Source of the DNA: JAAXIE01 sp965204245
GTDB taxonomy: Bacteria > Chloroflexota > Dehalococcoidia > Lucifugimonadales > JAAXIE01
Assembly: GCA_965204245.1 (NCBI GenBank)
Contig: CBDBED010000003.1
Span: forward strand, 248,001 to 312,000
Direction of reading: 5' to 3'
DNA: 64,000 nucleotides
A program made the translations under genes and the position numbers. Positions 27,280 to 36,594 of the stretch are shown piece after piece (the stretch's first letter is position 1; every line of letters starts with the position of its first letter). The notes under the pieces were generated by a model that worked only from the letters and a program-made list of their open reading frames with translations, ran no database searches and had not been told where the DNA came from.

Positions 27280-27732
27280 ATGGCAGCCCATGGAACAAGC
27301 TGGAATGGCATCCCTGATATCGAACGCCAAGTTAAGCGGTACTACGGCCTCAGCAAGCGATACATCGACAATGCCATGGTTGAGGTCGCCTGCGGCCGTT
27401 GGAAGCCTGCCGAGGACCTCCTCTGGGGCAGTGTGGTCGCCGCCGTCAAGGCGGTGGCTTGGAGCCGTGGCGAACCATTGCAGGACAACGCTGAGGTGGA
27501 GACCTATACCCGCTCCCTAGGGCAGGAGATGAAGGACCGGCGCATCCGAGATGCCTTCACCCGCCTTTCAGGCTATGCCACCATGTTCGACCGTCTTCAC
27601 GACTCGCCCCGAGAGAATACGCGCCGTCTGATCATGGATGTGGAGGAGGTCGCCTCGGCGGTGCAGCGTCTATGGCGCCTTCTGCCCACTGATGAAGAGG
27701 AATGGGGCGATGAGGAGACCATTGGCCGCTGA
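27280..27732 (+). CDS. PaREP1/HEPN-like small protein
   Basis: From the ATG 27280 the protein has about 150 residues. RYIDNAMVEVACGRWKPAED and LLWGSVVAAVKAVAWSRG follow the PaREP1/PaREP8 pattern, an all-helical HEPN-related family first noted in archaea. A classical HEPN RNase motif (Rx4-6H) is not obvious, so catalysis is uncertain. Its reading frame is intact although genes on both sides are broken. A second member is encoded at 32.1-32.5 kb. Confidence 0.6.
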   Translation: MAAHGTSWNGIPDIERQVKRYYGLSKRYIDNAMVEVACGRWKPAEDLLWGSVVAAVKAVAWSRGEPLQDNAEVETYTRSLGQEMKDRRIRDAFTRLSGYATMFDRLHDSPRENTRRLIMDVEEVASAVQRLWRLLPTDEEEWGDEETIGR

Positions 27733-27790
27733 CGTTTCTTTCAGAGATGCGTCTTCGCCCTTCAATGGTGACCGCCCCATCCGTGGCACC

Positions 27791-29085
27791 GTGGCCTTGG
27801 AGACTCACGGCTGCAGCTCAACCAGTCGGACACGGAGACGCTTGCTAGGCAGTTTCAGGAGGCGGCTACCGTTTGGTGGCGGAAGGGCAGCCTGCCGACA
27901 TATACGTGGTCAACTCATGCACCGTGACGCACGTTGCGGACCGTAAGGCGAGACAAGCACTCCGGGCTGCCCGGCGTCGAAATCCCGATGCCACAATAGT
28001 CGCGACGGGATGCTACGCCCAGCGTGACCCCGCCGCTCTGGAGAAGGTTCAGGGCATCGACTTTGTAGTGGGCAATAGCAATAAACCGTCGCTGGTCCAG
28101 ATGGCAACGGCTGACCGGAACGAATCCATGCGCTCCACAGAACCCGGTCCATCCATCGGCCGCCTGCCCTACTCACCGGGACGCTCCCGGGCTATGGTCA
28201 AAATACAAGAGGGGTGCAATCAGGTGTGCGCCTATTGCATCGTGCCCAAGGTCAGGGGCAGGGAACGGAGCATTCCAACTGTGGAGTTGGTGGCGCAGGT
28301 GCGGTTGCTGGAGTCGGAAGGCTACCGCGAGGTAGTGCTCACTGGCACCCAGCTGGGTTCTTATGGCTTTGACTTGCGAGGGGAGGACCTCGTCAGCCTT
28401 ATATCGAGCTTGCTGCAAGAAACTTCGATACCTCGTAATCCGTGTGTCCTCGCTTCAGCCCCAAGAGATAACCCCGGCATTGCTGGGATTGTGGCAAGAT
28501 TCGAGGCTTTGTCCCACTTCCACATCCCGCTACAGAGCGGTGCTGATTCGGTGTTACAGCGAATGAGACGCCGGTACACGACTACCATGTTCGCTGAGGC
28601 ATCGAAAAGGGTGAGAAACCTCGTCCCCGCATCCTCGGTCACGACGGATGTCATCGTGGGTTTCCCCGGAGAAACGGAAACGGAATTCCAAAACGGGCTT
28701 GCCTTCGCCCAAAGATATGCGCTTTGCTTCCATGCACGTCTTCCCGTATTCCCGCAGACCAGGCACCGGAGCGGCCCTCATGGGGGAACAGGTTGACGAG
28801 GCGGTAAAGCGGGAGCGCATGGGAGCTATGCTGGCTGTCGCGGACGAATCGCGGGCAGAGTATGCCCAAAGCAGTGTGGGGCAAGTGCGGCCCGTGCTAT
28901 GGGAGCGTGCTACCGCTAAAGAAGGTGTGGGCTGGCGGTTCAGCGGACTTACCGACACCTACCTGCGGGTGACCACCGCGAGCAACCGTGACCTTGCTAA
29001 CGAAGTAACTTGGGCCCGCTTGGATGAAGCGGGCCCGGATGCAGTCCACTGTTCTGTTGTCGATGTCCCGACGCAGAGTTGCTAG
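27791..29085 (+). pseudogene. MtaB-like tRNA methylthiotransferase gene broken by several frameshifts
   Basis: The full protein is recognisable only by switching frames at least five times: VALETHGC, NQSDTETLARQFQEA, GYRLVAEGQPADIYVVNSC, then EGCNQVCAYCIVPKVRGRER (the radical SAM CxxxCxxC) to SIPR, VSSLQPQEITPALLGLWQ, HFHIPLQSGADSVLQRMRRR, and finally FASMHVFPY through a TRAM-like end. MtaB adds a methylthio group to t6A37 in tRNA. Several shifts fall in short runs (AA, GGG, CCCC one base short), as sequence errors often do. The exact start is uncertain. Confidence 0.75.
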
Positions 29086-29937
29086 GCTACTTTAGGTGGT
29101 TCCGGCACCCCCACGGGCCGGAAGCGACGACGGCCAGTGCGCCTTTCCAAATAACCGGCCCTCTCTTCGGGACCGCCGTGGGCGAAGAGCAACAGCAGCC
29201 CCTCTTCCTCGGCTTGATTCAGGACTTCCTTCCGCGTCTGGAGAGTTAGTTCTGGATGGCGGTCGAAAGCCGGTATACATGCCAGGTCCAGATGATGGGG
29301 AGTGGGAACTAGATCGCCTAGGTAGCAGGCCCTTTCGCCTCCCAGCGTCAGATAGACGATCTGATGACCGCGGCAGGGTCCGCCAGCGACCTTTACGTCG
29401 ATGCCCGGAATGATCTCACAGTCGCCGTCCAGCATGGCGAGTTGGCCGCGTTCCTCGATGGGTAGGAAGTCCTCTTCCCGGTACATATCGAAGAACCGCT
29501 CGTCCGGGTTCAATGCGTCCTCAAAGCAGCTCTGCTGCACGTAGTAAGTTGCCCTGCTGAAGGTAGGGAAGGAAGTTGCCCGTCCTGTCGAGGCGGGTGC
29601 AGCCGCCGCAGTGGTCGAAGTCCAGCCGTGAAAGAATTACCGTATCGATGTCCTTGGGGGAGAGGCCCATGGCCCTCAAGTCTTTTAGCAACCGGCTGGG
29701 AACCAGACCATATTGGTCTCTGCGCCCATCGGGGTCTTTGTGGCCGACGCCAGTGTCAATCAGCACGTTGTGCCCGCCTGCTTGGGCCAGCACACAGTTC
29801 AAGCCCATAGTGAGCCTGTTCCTCCGATCCGTGGAGACCTGGTCCTCCCACTGAGACTTGGCAATACGCCCAAACATAACTCCAGCATCCATCTTGATAA
29901 TGCCGTCGCTCAGCATGGTAAGTCGCCTAAATTCCAT
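29082..29937 (-). pseudogene. Metallo-beta-lactamase-fold hydrolase gene, frameshifted and with altered metal motif
   Basis: The N-terminal half starts at ATG 29937 behind GCAGGAG and runs to about 29530. The C-terminal half continues in another frame from about 29545 (QQSCFEDALNPDERFFDMYR) to 29082. The canonical HxHxDH appears as SRLDFDHCGG, so the first His is Arg and the second is Asp. Later ligands are kept (RGHQ, YLGDLVPTPHH, FAHGG). Loss of two metal ligands plus the frame break argues for true decay here. The intact ancestor would be a quorum-lactonase or hydrolase-like enzyme. Confidence 0.7.
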
Positions 29938-30298
29938 ATCTCCTGCCCTCTCTAGTTGTGTATTGGGAGGGACCAAAATCCCCGAACGAAGGAAATCGAT
30001 GTATTGATTTTACAGCCCTTGATGGTGTTGTCAATACTTTTTCGGGCCTATTCTTAAAATATGACCAAATTCGTTACGTCTACTAGAAATACCCTCACAA
30101 AGCCAAGAACCACCGTAGCCCCATCCGTAAGCAATCCTATTTCTTTGTCGAAAGTTTAAACTGCAACAATGCAATTGGGAATGGAGCATGGACTCCCGCC
30201 CCCTACTTGACAAACACCAGACCACGGCAGTACAAGCCCGATAGAGGCGATACCCCATCCACCTTCCGGCAAAGACCGGCACAGAAGAGGAGCGGGAC
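29938..30298. other. AT-rich intergenic region upstream of the dioxygenase genes
   Basis: No gene is visible. The stretch is clearly AT-richer than its surroundings (especially 30020-30170) and lies between divergent genes. It probably holds promoters for both, with TTGTCA at 30028-30033 a possible -35 element for the rightward dioxygenase operon, but no convincing -10 at the right spacing. Confidence 0.4.
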
Positions 30299-31582
30299 GT
30301 GGTAGCTAACGCAAATGCCAAGCCGGTATCGATCACTGACCTCGTTCAGGAAGGCCCTGCCGATTTCCGCGTTCATTCCAGCGTGTATACCGACCAAGCT
30401 GTCTTCGACCAGGAGATGAACGACATCTTCGAGAACGGATGGGTCTACGTGGCCCATGAGAGCGAGATTGCCAACCCCGGCGACTACGTGACCCGCCGCA
30501 TTGGCACCCAGCCCGTGATTGTGACCCGCGGGCGTCAGGAACAAATCAATGTGCTTCTCAATGTGTGCCGGCACCGCGCCAACGCCATCTGCCGGGAGCA
30601 GCAGGGAAGCGATACCTTCAGCTTCCGCTGTCCCTACCATTCTTGGACCTACGCAAACACGGGGGAACTCCTCGGCGTCGCCGACAGGACCCGCTATCCC
30701 AAAGGATTCGGTGACGACCTCGACTTGCTGAAGGCTGCCAAAGTGGGCTCTTATCAGGGGCTCATCTTTGCCAGCCTCAATGCCGACGTACCCGACTTGG
30801 ACGACCATTTGGCGGACATCAAGCATCAAATAGACTTTTGGGCCGACCGCAGCTTGGAAGGCAGCAACACCCTGTTGCTGCCCCATCGCTATGGGTACTC
30901 CGGCAACTGGAAGTTCCAAGCCGAGAATGGCGTGGACGGCTACCATGCTTCCTTTGTCCATGAGTCAGCCTTCGACTCCTTTGCCAAGGGAGGCGTGTTC
31001 CGATACCTGAACCGCCCCTCTATCAAGACGGATGGGACCACTCGAGGGTTCCCTGGAGGGCATTCCACACTGGAAGGTGGGTATGCTGAGGGCAGGGGCA
31101 GCGCCCGGAGCCTCCCCGATATGTTCCAAGACTATATGTCCAAACTTACCGAGCGCCACGGAGAGGGTCATGCGCGGGAAGTCGTGAGCGCCCGTCATCT
31201 CTTTATCTTTCCCAACGTGTACCTCTTTGATGATTTGGTGCGCATTGTCCAGCCCATATCCTTGGAAGAGACGGAGATTTATTCCCATCCCTTCCGCTTG
31301 GGTGGCGTGCCAGAGGAATTCAACGCGCGTCGGCTATATGAGGTGACGAGGCAGTTGAGCACCACCGGGATGGTGAATCCAGCCGACTTGGAGATGTTTG
31401 CCGCCAACCAGACCGGCCTTCATGCCGATATGGACTGGCTGGAGCTGTGCCGGGGCATTGAGATGGAGGAAGTGTTGCCTTCCGGTGAGCGGGTCGGACA
31501 GCACTCCGACGAGACGCCGCAAAGGGCCTTCTATCGGGCATGGCAACAGGTGATGTCGCAACCTGCCTTTGAAGGCTGCTAG
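30299..31582 (+). CDS. Rieske ring-hydroxylating dioxygenase, alpha subunit
   Basis: This 427-residue protein starts at a GTG behind GAGGAGCGGGAC. The Rieske cluster ligands are C90, H92, C111 and H114. The mononuclear iron site is H216, H221 and Asp362, with bridging Asp213. This is the benzoate/biphenyl/anthranilate-type large subunit, which inserts both atoms of O2 into an aromatic ring. The beta-subunit gene follows. No ferredoxin or reductase gene is adjacent, so electrons must come from an unlinked partner. The flavin reductase at 34.2 kb is not the usual type. The substrate cannot be deduced. Confidence 0.92.
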   Translation: MVANANAKPVSITDLVQEGPADFRVHSSVYTDQAVFDQEMNDIFENGWVYVAHESEIANPGDYVTRRIGTQPVIVTRGRQEQINVLLNVCRHRANAICREQQGSDTFSFRCPYHSWTYANTGELLGVADRTRYPKGFGDDLDLLKAAKVGSYQGLIFASLNADVPDLDDHLADIKHQIDFWADRSLEGSNTLLLPHRYGYSGNWKFQAENGVDGYHASFVHESAFDSFAKGGVFRYLNRPSIKTDGTTRGFPGGHSTLEGGYAEGRGSARSLPDMFQDYMSKLTERHGEGHAREVVSARHLFIFPNVYLFDDLVRIVQPISLEETEIYSHPFRLGGVPEEFNARRLYEVTRQLSTTGMVNPADLEMFAANQTGLHADMDWLELCRGIEMEEVLPSGERVGQHSDETPQRAFYRAWQQVMSQPAFEGC

Positions 31583-31598
31583 AAGGGTATTCTCCTTC

Positions 31599-32108
31599 AT
31601 GGCGGCCCCACCCAAGCTCACACGTTCAGAAGCCGAAGATTTTGTCTTTGAGGAAGCCCGCCTCATCGACGAGCGTCACTTCGAAGCGTGGCTTCAACTG
31701 TTCGCCGAGGGCGGTTTCTATTGGATACCCATCGTCGAGGACTCGGACCCAACCCGGGAGACCTCGATACTCTATGACGATGATGCCCTGCGTGAGCTTC
31801 GCATCACGCATATGTTTCACGAGCGCAACTTCGCCCAGATGCCCCCTTCCCGCACCGTCCACCAAGTGACCAATGTTCAGGTCTGGCATGAGGAGGGGCA
31901 GGAGGAGGCTTTGGTCCGCTGCAATCTCGTCGTCCACGAAATCAGGACCGGAGACCACCTGCAGTTGGGATTGGGCGACCAACGAGCGTTAGCTGGCAAG
32001 TGCGAATATCGTTTGCGCTACGAAGAGGAGCGATGGCGCATCACTCTAAAGAAAGTGGTGCTCATCAACCGCCACCTGCCCATCACCAACCTGTCTTTCC
32101 TTCTCTGA
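31599..32108 (+). CDS. Ring-hydroxylating dioxygenase, beta subunit
   Basis: About 169 residues from ATG 31599, with the SnoaL/NTF2-like fold of the dioxygenase small subunit: AEDFVFEEARLIDERHFEAW near the start, then FYWIPIVE, PPSRTVHQVTNV and a closing ITNLSFLL. In the known enzymes it forms an alpha3-beta3 hexamer with the large subunit and has no metal of its own. It follows the alpha gene by 16 bases. Confidence 0.9.
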   Translation: MAAPPKLTRSEAEDFVFEEARLIDERHFEAWLQLFAEGGFYWIPIVEDSDPTRETSILYDDDALRELRITHMFHERNFAQMPPSRTVHQVTNVQVWHEEGQEEALVRCNLVVHEIRTGDHLQLGLGDQRALAGKCEYRLRYEEERWRITLKKVVLINRHLPITNLSFLL

Positions 32109-32119
32109 AAGGCCGTGGG

Positions 32120-32512
32120 TCAGGCAAGCCGCTCGCAGTCTTCGATATAGCTGACAGTCTCTCGTATCCGGCGTTCAGCATCTTCTACTGGAGCGCATAA
32201 GCCCAAGCAGAAGCACTCCCCATGAAGCCACACCATTCGGCTGAAGTAGCGTCCTACGAGGAGATTCTCGACTTGCTCATCCTCATAGGCCAGTTTCTTC
32301 AGTTCCCTTGTCGTGGGTCTGATGGTGCCTTCTATTTCATCCGCATGCTGATTGGTTCGCGACAAGACCAAGGCATCCGTGGCTCGCTTTGCGGCACACC
32401 ACGCTTTTTCCGCAGCGTCTCTGAGGTCGCCTTCACTCAGCCTGTCCAAGGCTTGCTGGTACATGTACCGGGCATCCTGGAATATGAGCTTTGCATCATC
32501 CGTTGCTACCAT
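32120..32512 (-). CDS. PaREP1/HEPN-like small protein (second copy)
   Basis: From ATG 32512 the protein has about 130 residues and is all-helical. YMYQQALDRLSEGDLRDAAE and KAWCAAKRATDALVL follow the PaREP1/HEPN pattern. It is only distantly similar to the member at 27.3 kb. There is no nucleotidyltransferase partner beside it, unlike classical HepT/MntA pairs. Function unknown. It is convergent with the dioxygenase operon, 12 bases away. Confidence 0.6.
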   Translation of the reverse strand: MVATDDAKLIFQDARYMYQQALDRLSEGDLRDAAEKAWCAAKRATDALVLSRTNQHADEIEGTIRPTTRELKKLAYEDEQVENLLVGRYFSRMVWLHGECFCLGLCAPVEDAERRIRETVSYIEDCERLA

Positions 32513-32637
32513 TGAATGGGATCTTCTATCCGTGATTGGTCTCAGTGTGTGGGGAACCGCAGCATAGGCCATCGGCTAGTGCGGCACAAGTACTCCATGC
32601 TACGGCAACAAGGGAAGCGATGCATGACTCGCCGCGC

Positions 32638-34041
32638 CTAAGTTCCACGCACCAAATCTCCCAAAACCCTTACGTCGACCATGTCCTCAAGACGGTCTAC
32701 CTCTTGGACAAGCTGCTCCAGAGCATCGCCCAAAATAGGCGAGGAAGAGTGGCTGGCGCAGTCCCTGAGCTTGGCTATGATTTGCTCCATGGACAACGGG
32801 CGACTGGGGTGACCGAGGGGCACGGGCACTGTCTCGGAGAACACTTCACCCGAGCGGGTGGTGACTTCGACTTGCCCCGTGAGGCCGGTCATCGACTCGA
32901 CAATCTCGTAACGGGTTAAAGCCGCTATGGCCAGTGCCTCAGGGTCCTCAAGTCCTCGGATGGTGAAGTCGGCCAGTCCCACGGCTTGGTGGGCGAAGGC
33001 TTTGCCCACAGCAAACTGGACGCTGTTGGCCGCCGACGCCGCGTTGGGCGGACGCTGCCTTTCCGCTTGTGGCTCCACCCAGTTGAAGAAGTGGTCGTTG
33101 CTGCGGACCATGATGTTCGCGATGTTGTCGGCCCGCAGTTGATGACGATTGGCTAGAGTACAGGCGGCCTCGATGAAGGGATGTACGATGCCACTGGTGG
33201 GCCAAGGCTTGAAGCGGGCCTTGAGCAGGTCGAAGTCCTCTGCCAAGCCATCTGTGATGGCCCCGTGGTCGTAGGCACCCCGGTAGAACATGCCAAACAG
33301 ACCGGCAGGGCCGTCTATGACCCGGACCTCTGCTCCCAAGCCCTGTTGGGCGAGCAGGGCCGCCATCATGCCTCCCATGTTGGCAAACCCGCCATAGATG
33401 GCCTTGGCGGGCGGGTCGCCATCAAAAACCACCTGCATGGTACCGCCGGCTTGCATCAGCGCCGCTCCCAAGGCGCTATGGGTATCTTGTTCTGAGAGTC
33501 CCATGATCCGGCTCGCCCCAGCCGCCGCCCCAAAATACCCAAGTAGTTGGCCCTCAAGGAAGGTCTCATTGGCTTTTACGTTAGCGCGGAAGAGAGCCCC
33601 CGCGAGACGTGCGGTGACCTCGGCAGCGGCGCCCATGGCTGCTAGGAGTTCCTTGCCGGAAACACCTCCTCGCCGCTCCGCCGCTGCCAGTGGCGCGGGC
33701 AGAGTGGACACGCCGAGGTGTCCTCCTTCTCCTCCTAGTGCGTCATAATTCAAGGCGTGGGCTGTGGCCCCATTGGCGAGGGCAGCCGTCAGTGCCGGAG
33801 CCCGCAGGCCGTAACCCATGACTGTGCATTCCTCGGCCCCGCCTGCATCACGGACCACCCTGCGTACCTCGTCGCAACCGGGCCCTAGTGTAGTGCCCGC
33901 CAAGGCTGTCCCTATCGTATCGAGGCACAGCATCTTGAGAATGGTCACTGCCTCCGACGGCAGGTCTTCGTACTTGAGCCCGGAAACGAAACGGGCCAGT
34001 GCTTTGGTGGGATCCTCGTTTGGACCGCCGGGGGTGCTCAT
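32638..34041 (-). CDS. MmgE/PrpD family protein
   Basis: The ATG 34041 lies behind GGGAGA, giving about 467 residues. Family features include ANGATAHALNYDAL, the alanine-rich helical first domain, and a second domain with KPWPTSGIVHPFIEAA. The family includes 2-methylcitrate dehydratase and cis-aconitate or itaconate-related (de)hydratases and decarboxylases. Paralogues are abundant in some marine Chloroflexota. The specific reaction cannot be assigned. It is divergent from the flavin reductase gene. Confidence 0.87.
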   Translation of the reverse strand: MSTPGGPNEDPTKALARFVSGLKYEDLPSEAVTILKMLCLDTIGTALAGTTLGPGCDEVRRVVRDAGGAEECTVMGYGLRAPALTAALANGATAHALNYDALGGEGGHLGVSTLPAPLAAAERRGGVSGKELLAAMGAAAEVTARLAGALFRANVKANETFLEGQLLGYFGAAAGASRIMGLSEQDTHSALGAALMQAGGTMQVVFDGDPPAKAIYGGFANMGGMMAALLAQQGLGAEVRVIDGPAGLFGMFYRGAYDHGAITDGLAEDFDLLKARFKPWPTSGIVHPFIEAACTLANRHQLRADNIANIMVRSNDHFFNWVEPQAERQRPPNAASAANSVQFAVGKAFAHQAVGLADFTIRGLEDPEALAIAALTRYEIVESMTGLTGQVEVTTRSGEVFSETVPVPLGHPSRPLSMEQIIAKLRDCASHSSSPILGDALEQLVQEVDRLEDMVDVRVLGDLVRGT

Positions 34042-34228
34042 GTCGTTTTCTCCCAAGTGGGTTAATGCTATGCAGCTCTATTGGTACCGGGGATTAACGC
34101 CGGGCGGCGCATTGGCACTATGTAGGAATGGTCTCGGCCTCGTCAATGACACCCCACCCCCGCTAGACTACATGAAGGGTTGCTTTTCTGATGAACCAGG
34201 ATCGGTGAAACCGTTTGCGAAAGGCGGA

Positions 34229-34804
34229 ATGGCTATGAATGAAGAATTCGCTCGTGACGTACTCTTCTCTCTGTGGTCTCCTCTTACCGCCGTTACCGTG
34301 GCCGCAGGCCACCGGAAGAACGCATTCATTGCCAGTTCGGTCACGTGTGCCTCCTTTGCCCCGCCCAATCCAATGCGCCTGACGGTGCAGATGATGAAGA
34401 TTAACTACTCCTACGAACTGGCAAAGGAATCATGCGCCTTCGCGGTACACCTGATTGCTGCGGACGACATGGACTTGGTGCGCTGGCTTGCCACGGCAAC
34501 GGGCCGCGACCGGGACAAGATGGCAACGGTGCCCCACACCGTCGGCGTCACAGGCAGCCCCTTGCTGGACTCGGCTGTGGCGTACATGGAATGTCGCATC
34601 GTGAACAGCATGGATGCCGGCGACCGCGAGGTGTTCCTGGCCGAGGTTGTTGCCGGACAGCAGTTGAAGCAAGCCGAGTTGCTGACCTACAACCACTTCC
34701 TCACCACGGCGACTCCCGAGATGATGGAGGAATACCGCAGCTACATGGAACCGCGACGTTCCACCATTGCGGAGATGGCCAAACAGTTGCGCCCTAATTC
34801 TTGA
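34229..34804 (+). CDS. Flavin reductase-like (FMN-binding split barrel) protein
   Basis: From ATG 34229 (after AAGGCGGA) the protein has 191 residues. LFSLWSPLTAVTVAAGHRKN and IASSVTCASFAPPNPMRLTV are the first strands of the flavin-reductase split barrel, followed by FAVHLIAADDMDLVRWLA. Such proteins bind FMN or FAD and often supply reduced flavin to monooxygenases. The two LLM-type monooxygenases in the window are possible clients, though these are usually F420- or FMN-dependent on their own. Confidence 0.78.
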   Translation: MAMNEEFARDVLFSLWSPLTAVTVAAGHRKNAFIASSVTCASFAPPNPMRLTVQMMKINYSYELAKESCAFAVHLIAADDMDLVRWLATATGRDRDKMATVPHTVGVTGSPLLDSAVAYMECRIVNSMDAGDREVFLAEVVAGQQLKQAELLTYNHFLTTATPEMMEEYRSYMEPRRSTIAEMAKQLRPNS

Positions 34805-34856
34805 TGGAGAGCGTCCCTACTCAATTTGCCTCTCTGCGGGTTACACTTGAGTCGCT

Positions 34857-35597
34857 ATGGTTGAGTCGGTTGTCACACAAACTCCCCCTCTGACCACTCC
34901 ATGGAATGCCGTCTACGCCTTCCGTCGCCTCTTGAGGGAAGGGTGGGGCGACTCTTTTAAAGGCATGGTTGTGTTCGGTTCGTTGGCCCGTGGAGATTGG
35001 GACCAAGACTCCGACGTGGACGTCATGGTGCTGCTGGACGATGCCGTGGACCGGAAGGGGGAGTCCCGTCGCATTTGGGACGTCGCTTATGGTCTCTACG
35101 GGAAGTATGGGATCGATGTCCAGCCGGTGGTTGTCACTGAAACACAATACCGCATTGGTAGTGCCCCCATCTATTTCAATGTAAGGCGAGAGGGGTGGTG
35201 GTTGACTCCGGATGACCAACCCAAGGTTGTAGACAAGCTATTGGAGCAAGCCGGCAATACTTTGGCTGAAGCTGAGCTGCTCTTGGAGAACGAACGATTC
35301 GATGGCGCCACCTCTCGCGGATACTATGCCATGTTCAATGCGGCCCAAGCAGCCTTGGCCTCCCGTGGTATCTACCGGTCGAGGCACAGTGGTGTGATAG
35401 CCGCCTTCGGCTACCAATTTGTACACATGGGTGAGTTTCCACCCGAATTGCATGCCTTGTTAGCGCAGGCCTTCGAGCCGCGAGTAGAAGCCGACTATGG
35501 GCAGGAGTCCGTTGAACCATCCGTGGCTCGTGAGATGGTGTCCAATGCACGTCTCTTCTTGGAAGCGGTCAGAGAAGCCTTGAGCAGGCAAGAGTGA
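34857..35597 (+). CDS. Nucleotidyltransferase-HEPN fusion (MntA/HepT-like in one chain)
   Basis: Residues 1-110 form a minimal nucleotidyltransferase: GSLARGDWDQDSDVDVMV with catalytic Asp53 and Asp55, and a third Asp87. Residues 120-246 form a HEPN domain of the COG1895 type, with SRGYYAMFNAAQAAL and FEPRVEADYG. In MntA-HepT pairs the HEPN RNase is the toxin and the nucleotidyltransferase neutralises it by adding AMP. Here both halves are one polypeptide, so neutralisation would have to occur within or between copies of one protein. The start may be ATG 34857, with little SD. Confidence 0.8.
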   Translation: MVESVVTQTPPLTTPWNAVYAFRRLLREGWGDSFKGMVVFGSLARGDWDQDSDVDVMVLLDDAVDRKGESRRIWDVAYGLYGKYGIDVQPVVVTETQYRIGSAPIYFNVRREGWWLTPDDQPKVVDKLLEQAGNTLAEAELLLENERFDGATSRGYYAMFNAAQAALASRGIYRSRHSGVIAAFGYQFVHMGEFPPELHALLAQAFEPRVEADYGQESVEPSVAREMVSNARLFLEAVREALSRQE

Positions 35598-35616
35598 CCC
35601 GCTTGTTCCTTCCCTC

Positions 35617-36594
35617 TTAAAACAGGCTAAGCTGCTTCTGGACCGCTTGGCCATCCAAATGGGTCGCGTCGTAGCCCCGTTGGCGCAGGTGGGCGGCTAG
35701 GTGGGGGAAGCCGTAGACCGTGAAGACCCGCTTGGGGTTTACCGCTTCGACGTAGGCGACGAGGTCGTCGAAGTCGGCGTGGTCACTGAATGGAAGGGCT
35801 GTAGCTGCGCCGGAACGGTAGCGCAATGACGGGTCCACAGCCCAGCCCGTAAGGGCTATGTTGCGGGTGCGGGATGACGCCCCTTCCACCACCTTCTTGC
35901 GACCCGGTGGGCGTACTATGACCTCCCCGTCCCTAGCGCCGTTTTCAAGGCGTCGAAAGTTCCGTGGGAAAGTTATCCCCGCCTCTTGGTATCGTTGCGT
36001 GACCTCCCATGCGGACGACTCCAGCGCAACTTCAAAGCCCGCCTTCAACAGGTGGTGCAGAAGTTCTTGGGCCTTGCCGGTGCGGTGGGCTACCACCACA
36101 GGCGTAAAGCCGGCTTCCAGCCAGGAACGGAGGATGGAGAAGGCCTGCTCAAGCACTTCCTCTTCCGGCGGAAAGCGATATTCCGGGCGCCCGTAGGTCG
36201 ACTCGATGATCAGCGTGTCGCAAGGGACGATTTCAGCGGGCTCGGCCATCGCATTCGCCCGCAGCTTCAGGTCACCCGTATACAGAATGCGCTCCCCTGT
36301 GACGTGGGACTCCATCAGTGCTTGGGCCGACCCAAGACAGTGACCCGCTGGGTAGAGGGTCATGGTGTAGTTGGCGGTGTGCAGGGGTTCGTGGTACTCG
36401 AGCGTGCGACACTCGCTTTTCTTGAGCAGGGGCCCCAGCAGGATATGCGTGCCCGAGGTCAGCACCGCTGAGGAGTGACGAGCGACATGGTCCGAATGCG
36501 CATGGGAAATGAAGCCTTGTGCCCGCTTTACGCGGCCGTCGAGCCAAGCGTCCAGGTCGGCAAGATATATGCCGCGGTCGAAGATTACGTTCAA
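35617..36594 (-). CDS. Beta-CASP metallo-beta-lactamase exonuclease (Cft2/ligase-associated type)
   Basis: This 325-residue protein has FISHAHSDHVARH (HxHxDH), PAGHCLGSAQALM, LYTGDLKLRAN and ESTYGRPEYRF, and ends with FSDHADFDDL. These are the metal motifs of the COG1236 exonuclease group. Some members accompany ATP-dependent DNA ligase and act in DNA repair; others process RNA 3' ends. No ligase gene is present nearby, so the role is open. It is convergent with the MNT-HEPN fusion. Confidence 0.82.
   Translation of the reverse strand: MNVIFDRGIYLADLDAWLDGRVKRAQGFISHAHSDHVARHSSAVLTSGTHILLGPLLKKSECRTLEYHEPLHTANYTMTLYPAGHCLGSAQALMESHVTGERILYTGDLKLRANAMAEPAEIVPCDTLIIESTYGRPEYRFPPEEEVLEQAFSILRSWLEAGFTPVVVAHRTGKAQELLHHLLKAGFEVALESSAWEVTQRYQEAGITFPRNFRRLENGARDGEVIVRPPGRKKVVEGASSRTRNIALTGWAVDPSLRYRSGAATALPFSDHADFDDLVAYVEAVNPKRVFTVYGFPHLAAHLRQRGYDATHLDGQAVQKQLSLF

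Noticed and set aside
30028..30060. Complete promoter for the dioxygenase operon
   Set aside because: TTGTCA is present but no -10 element at 16-18 bases; kept only as a note.
33818..34228. Upstream extension of the flavin reductase-like gene
   Set aside because: The extension is antisense to MmgE/PrpD; the ATG at 34229 has an SD and matches the family N-terminus.
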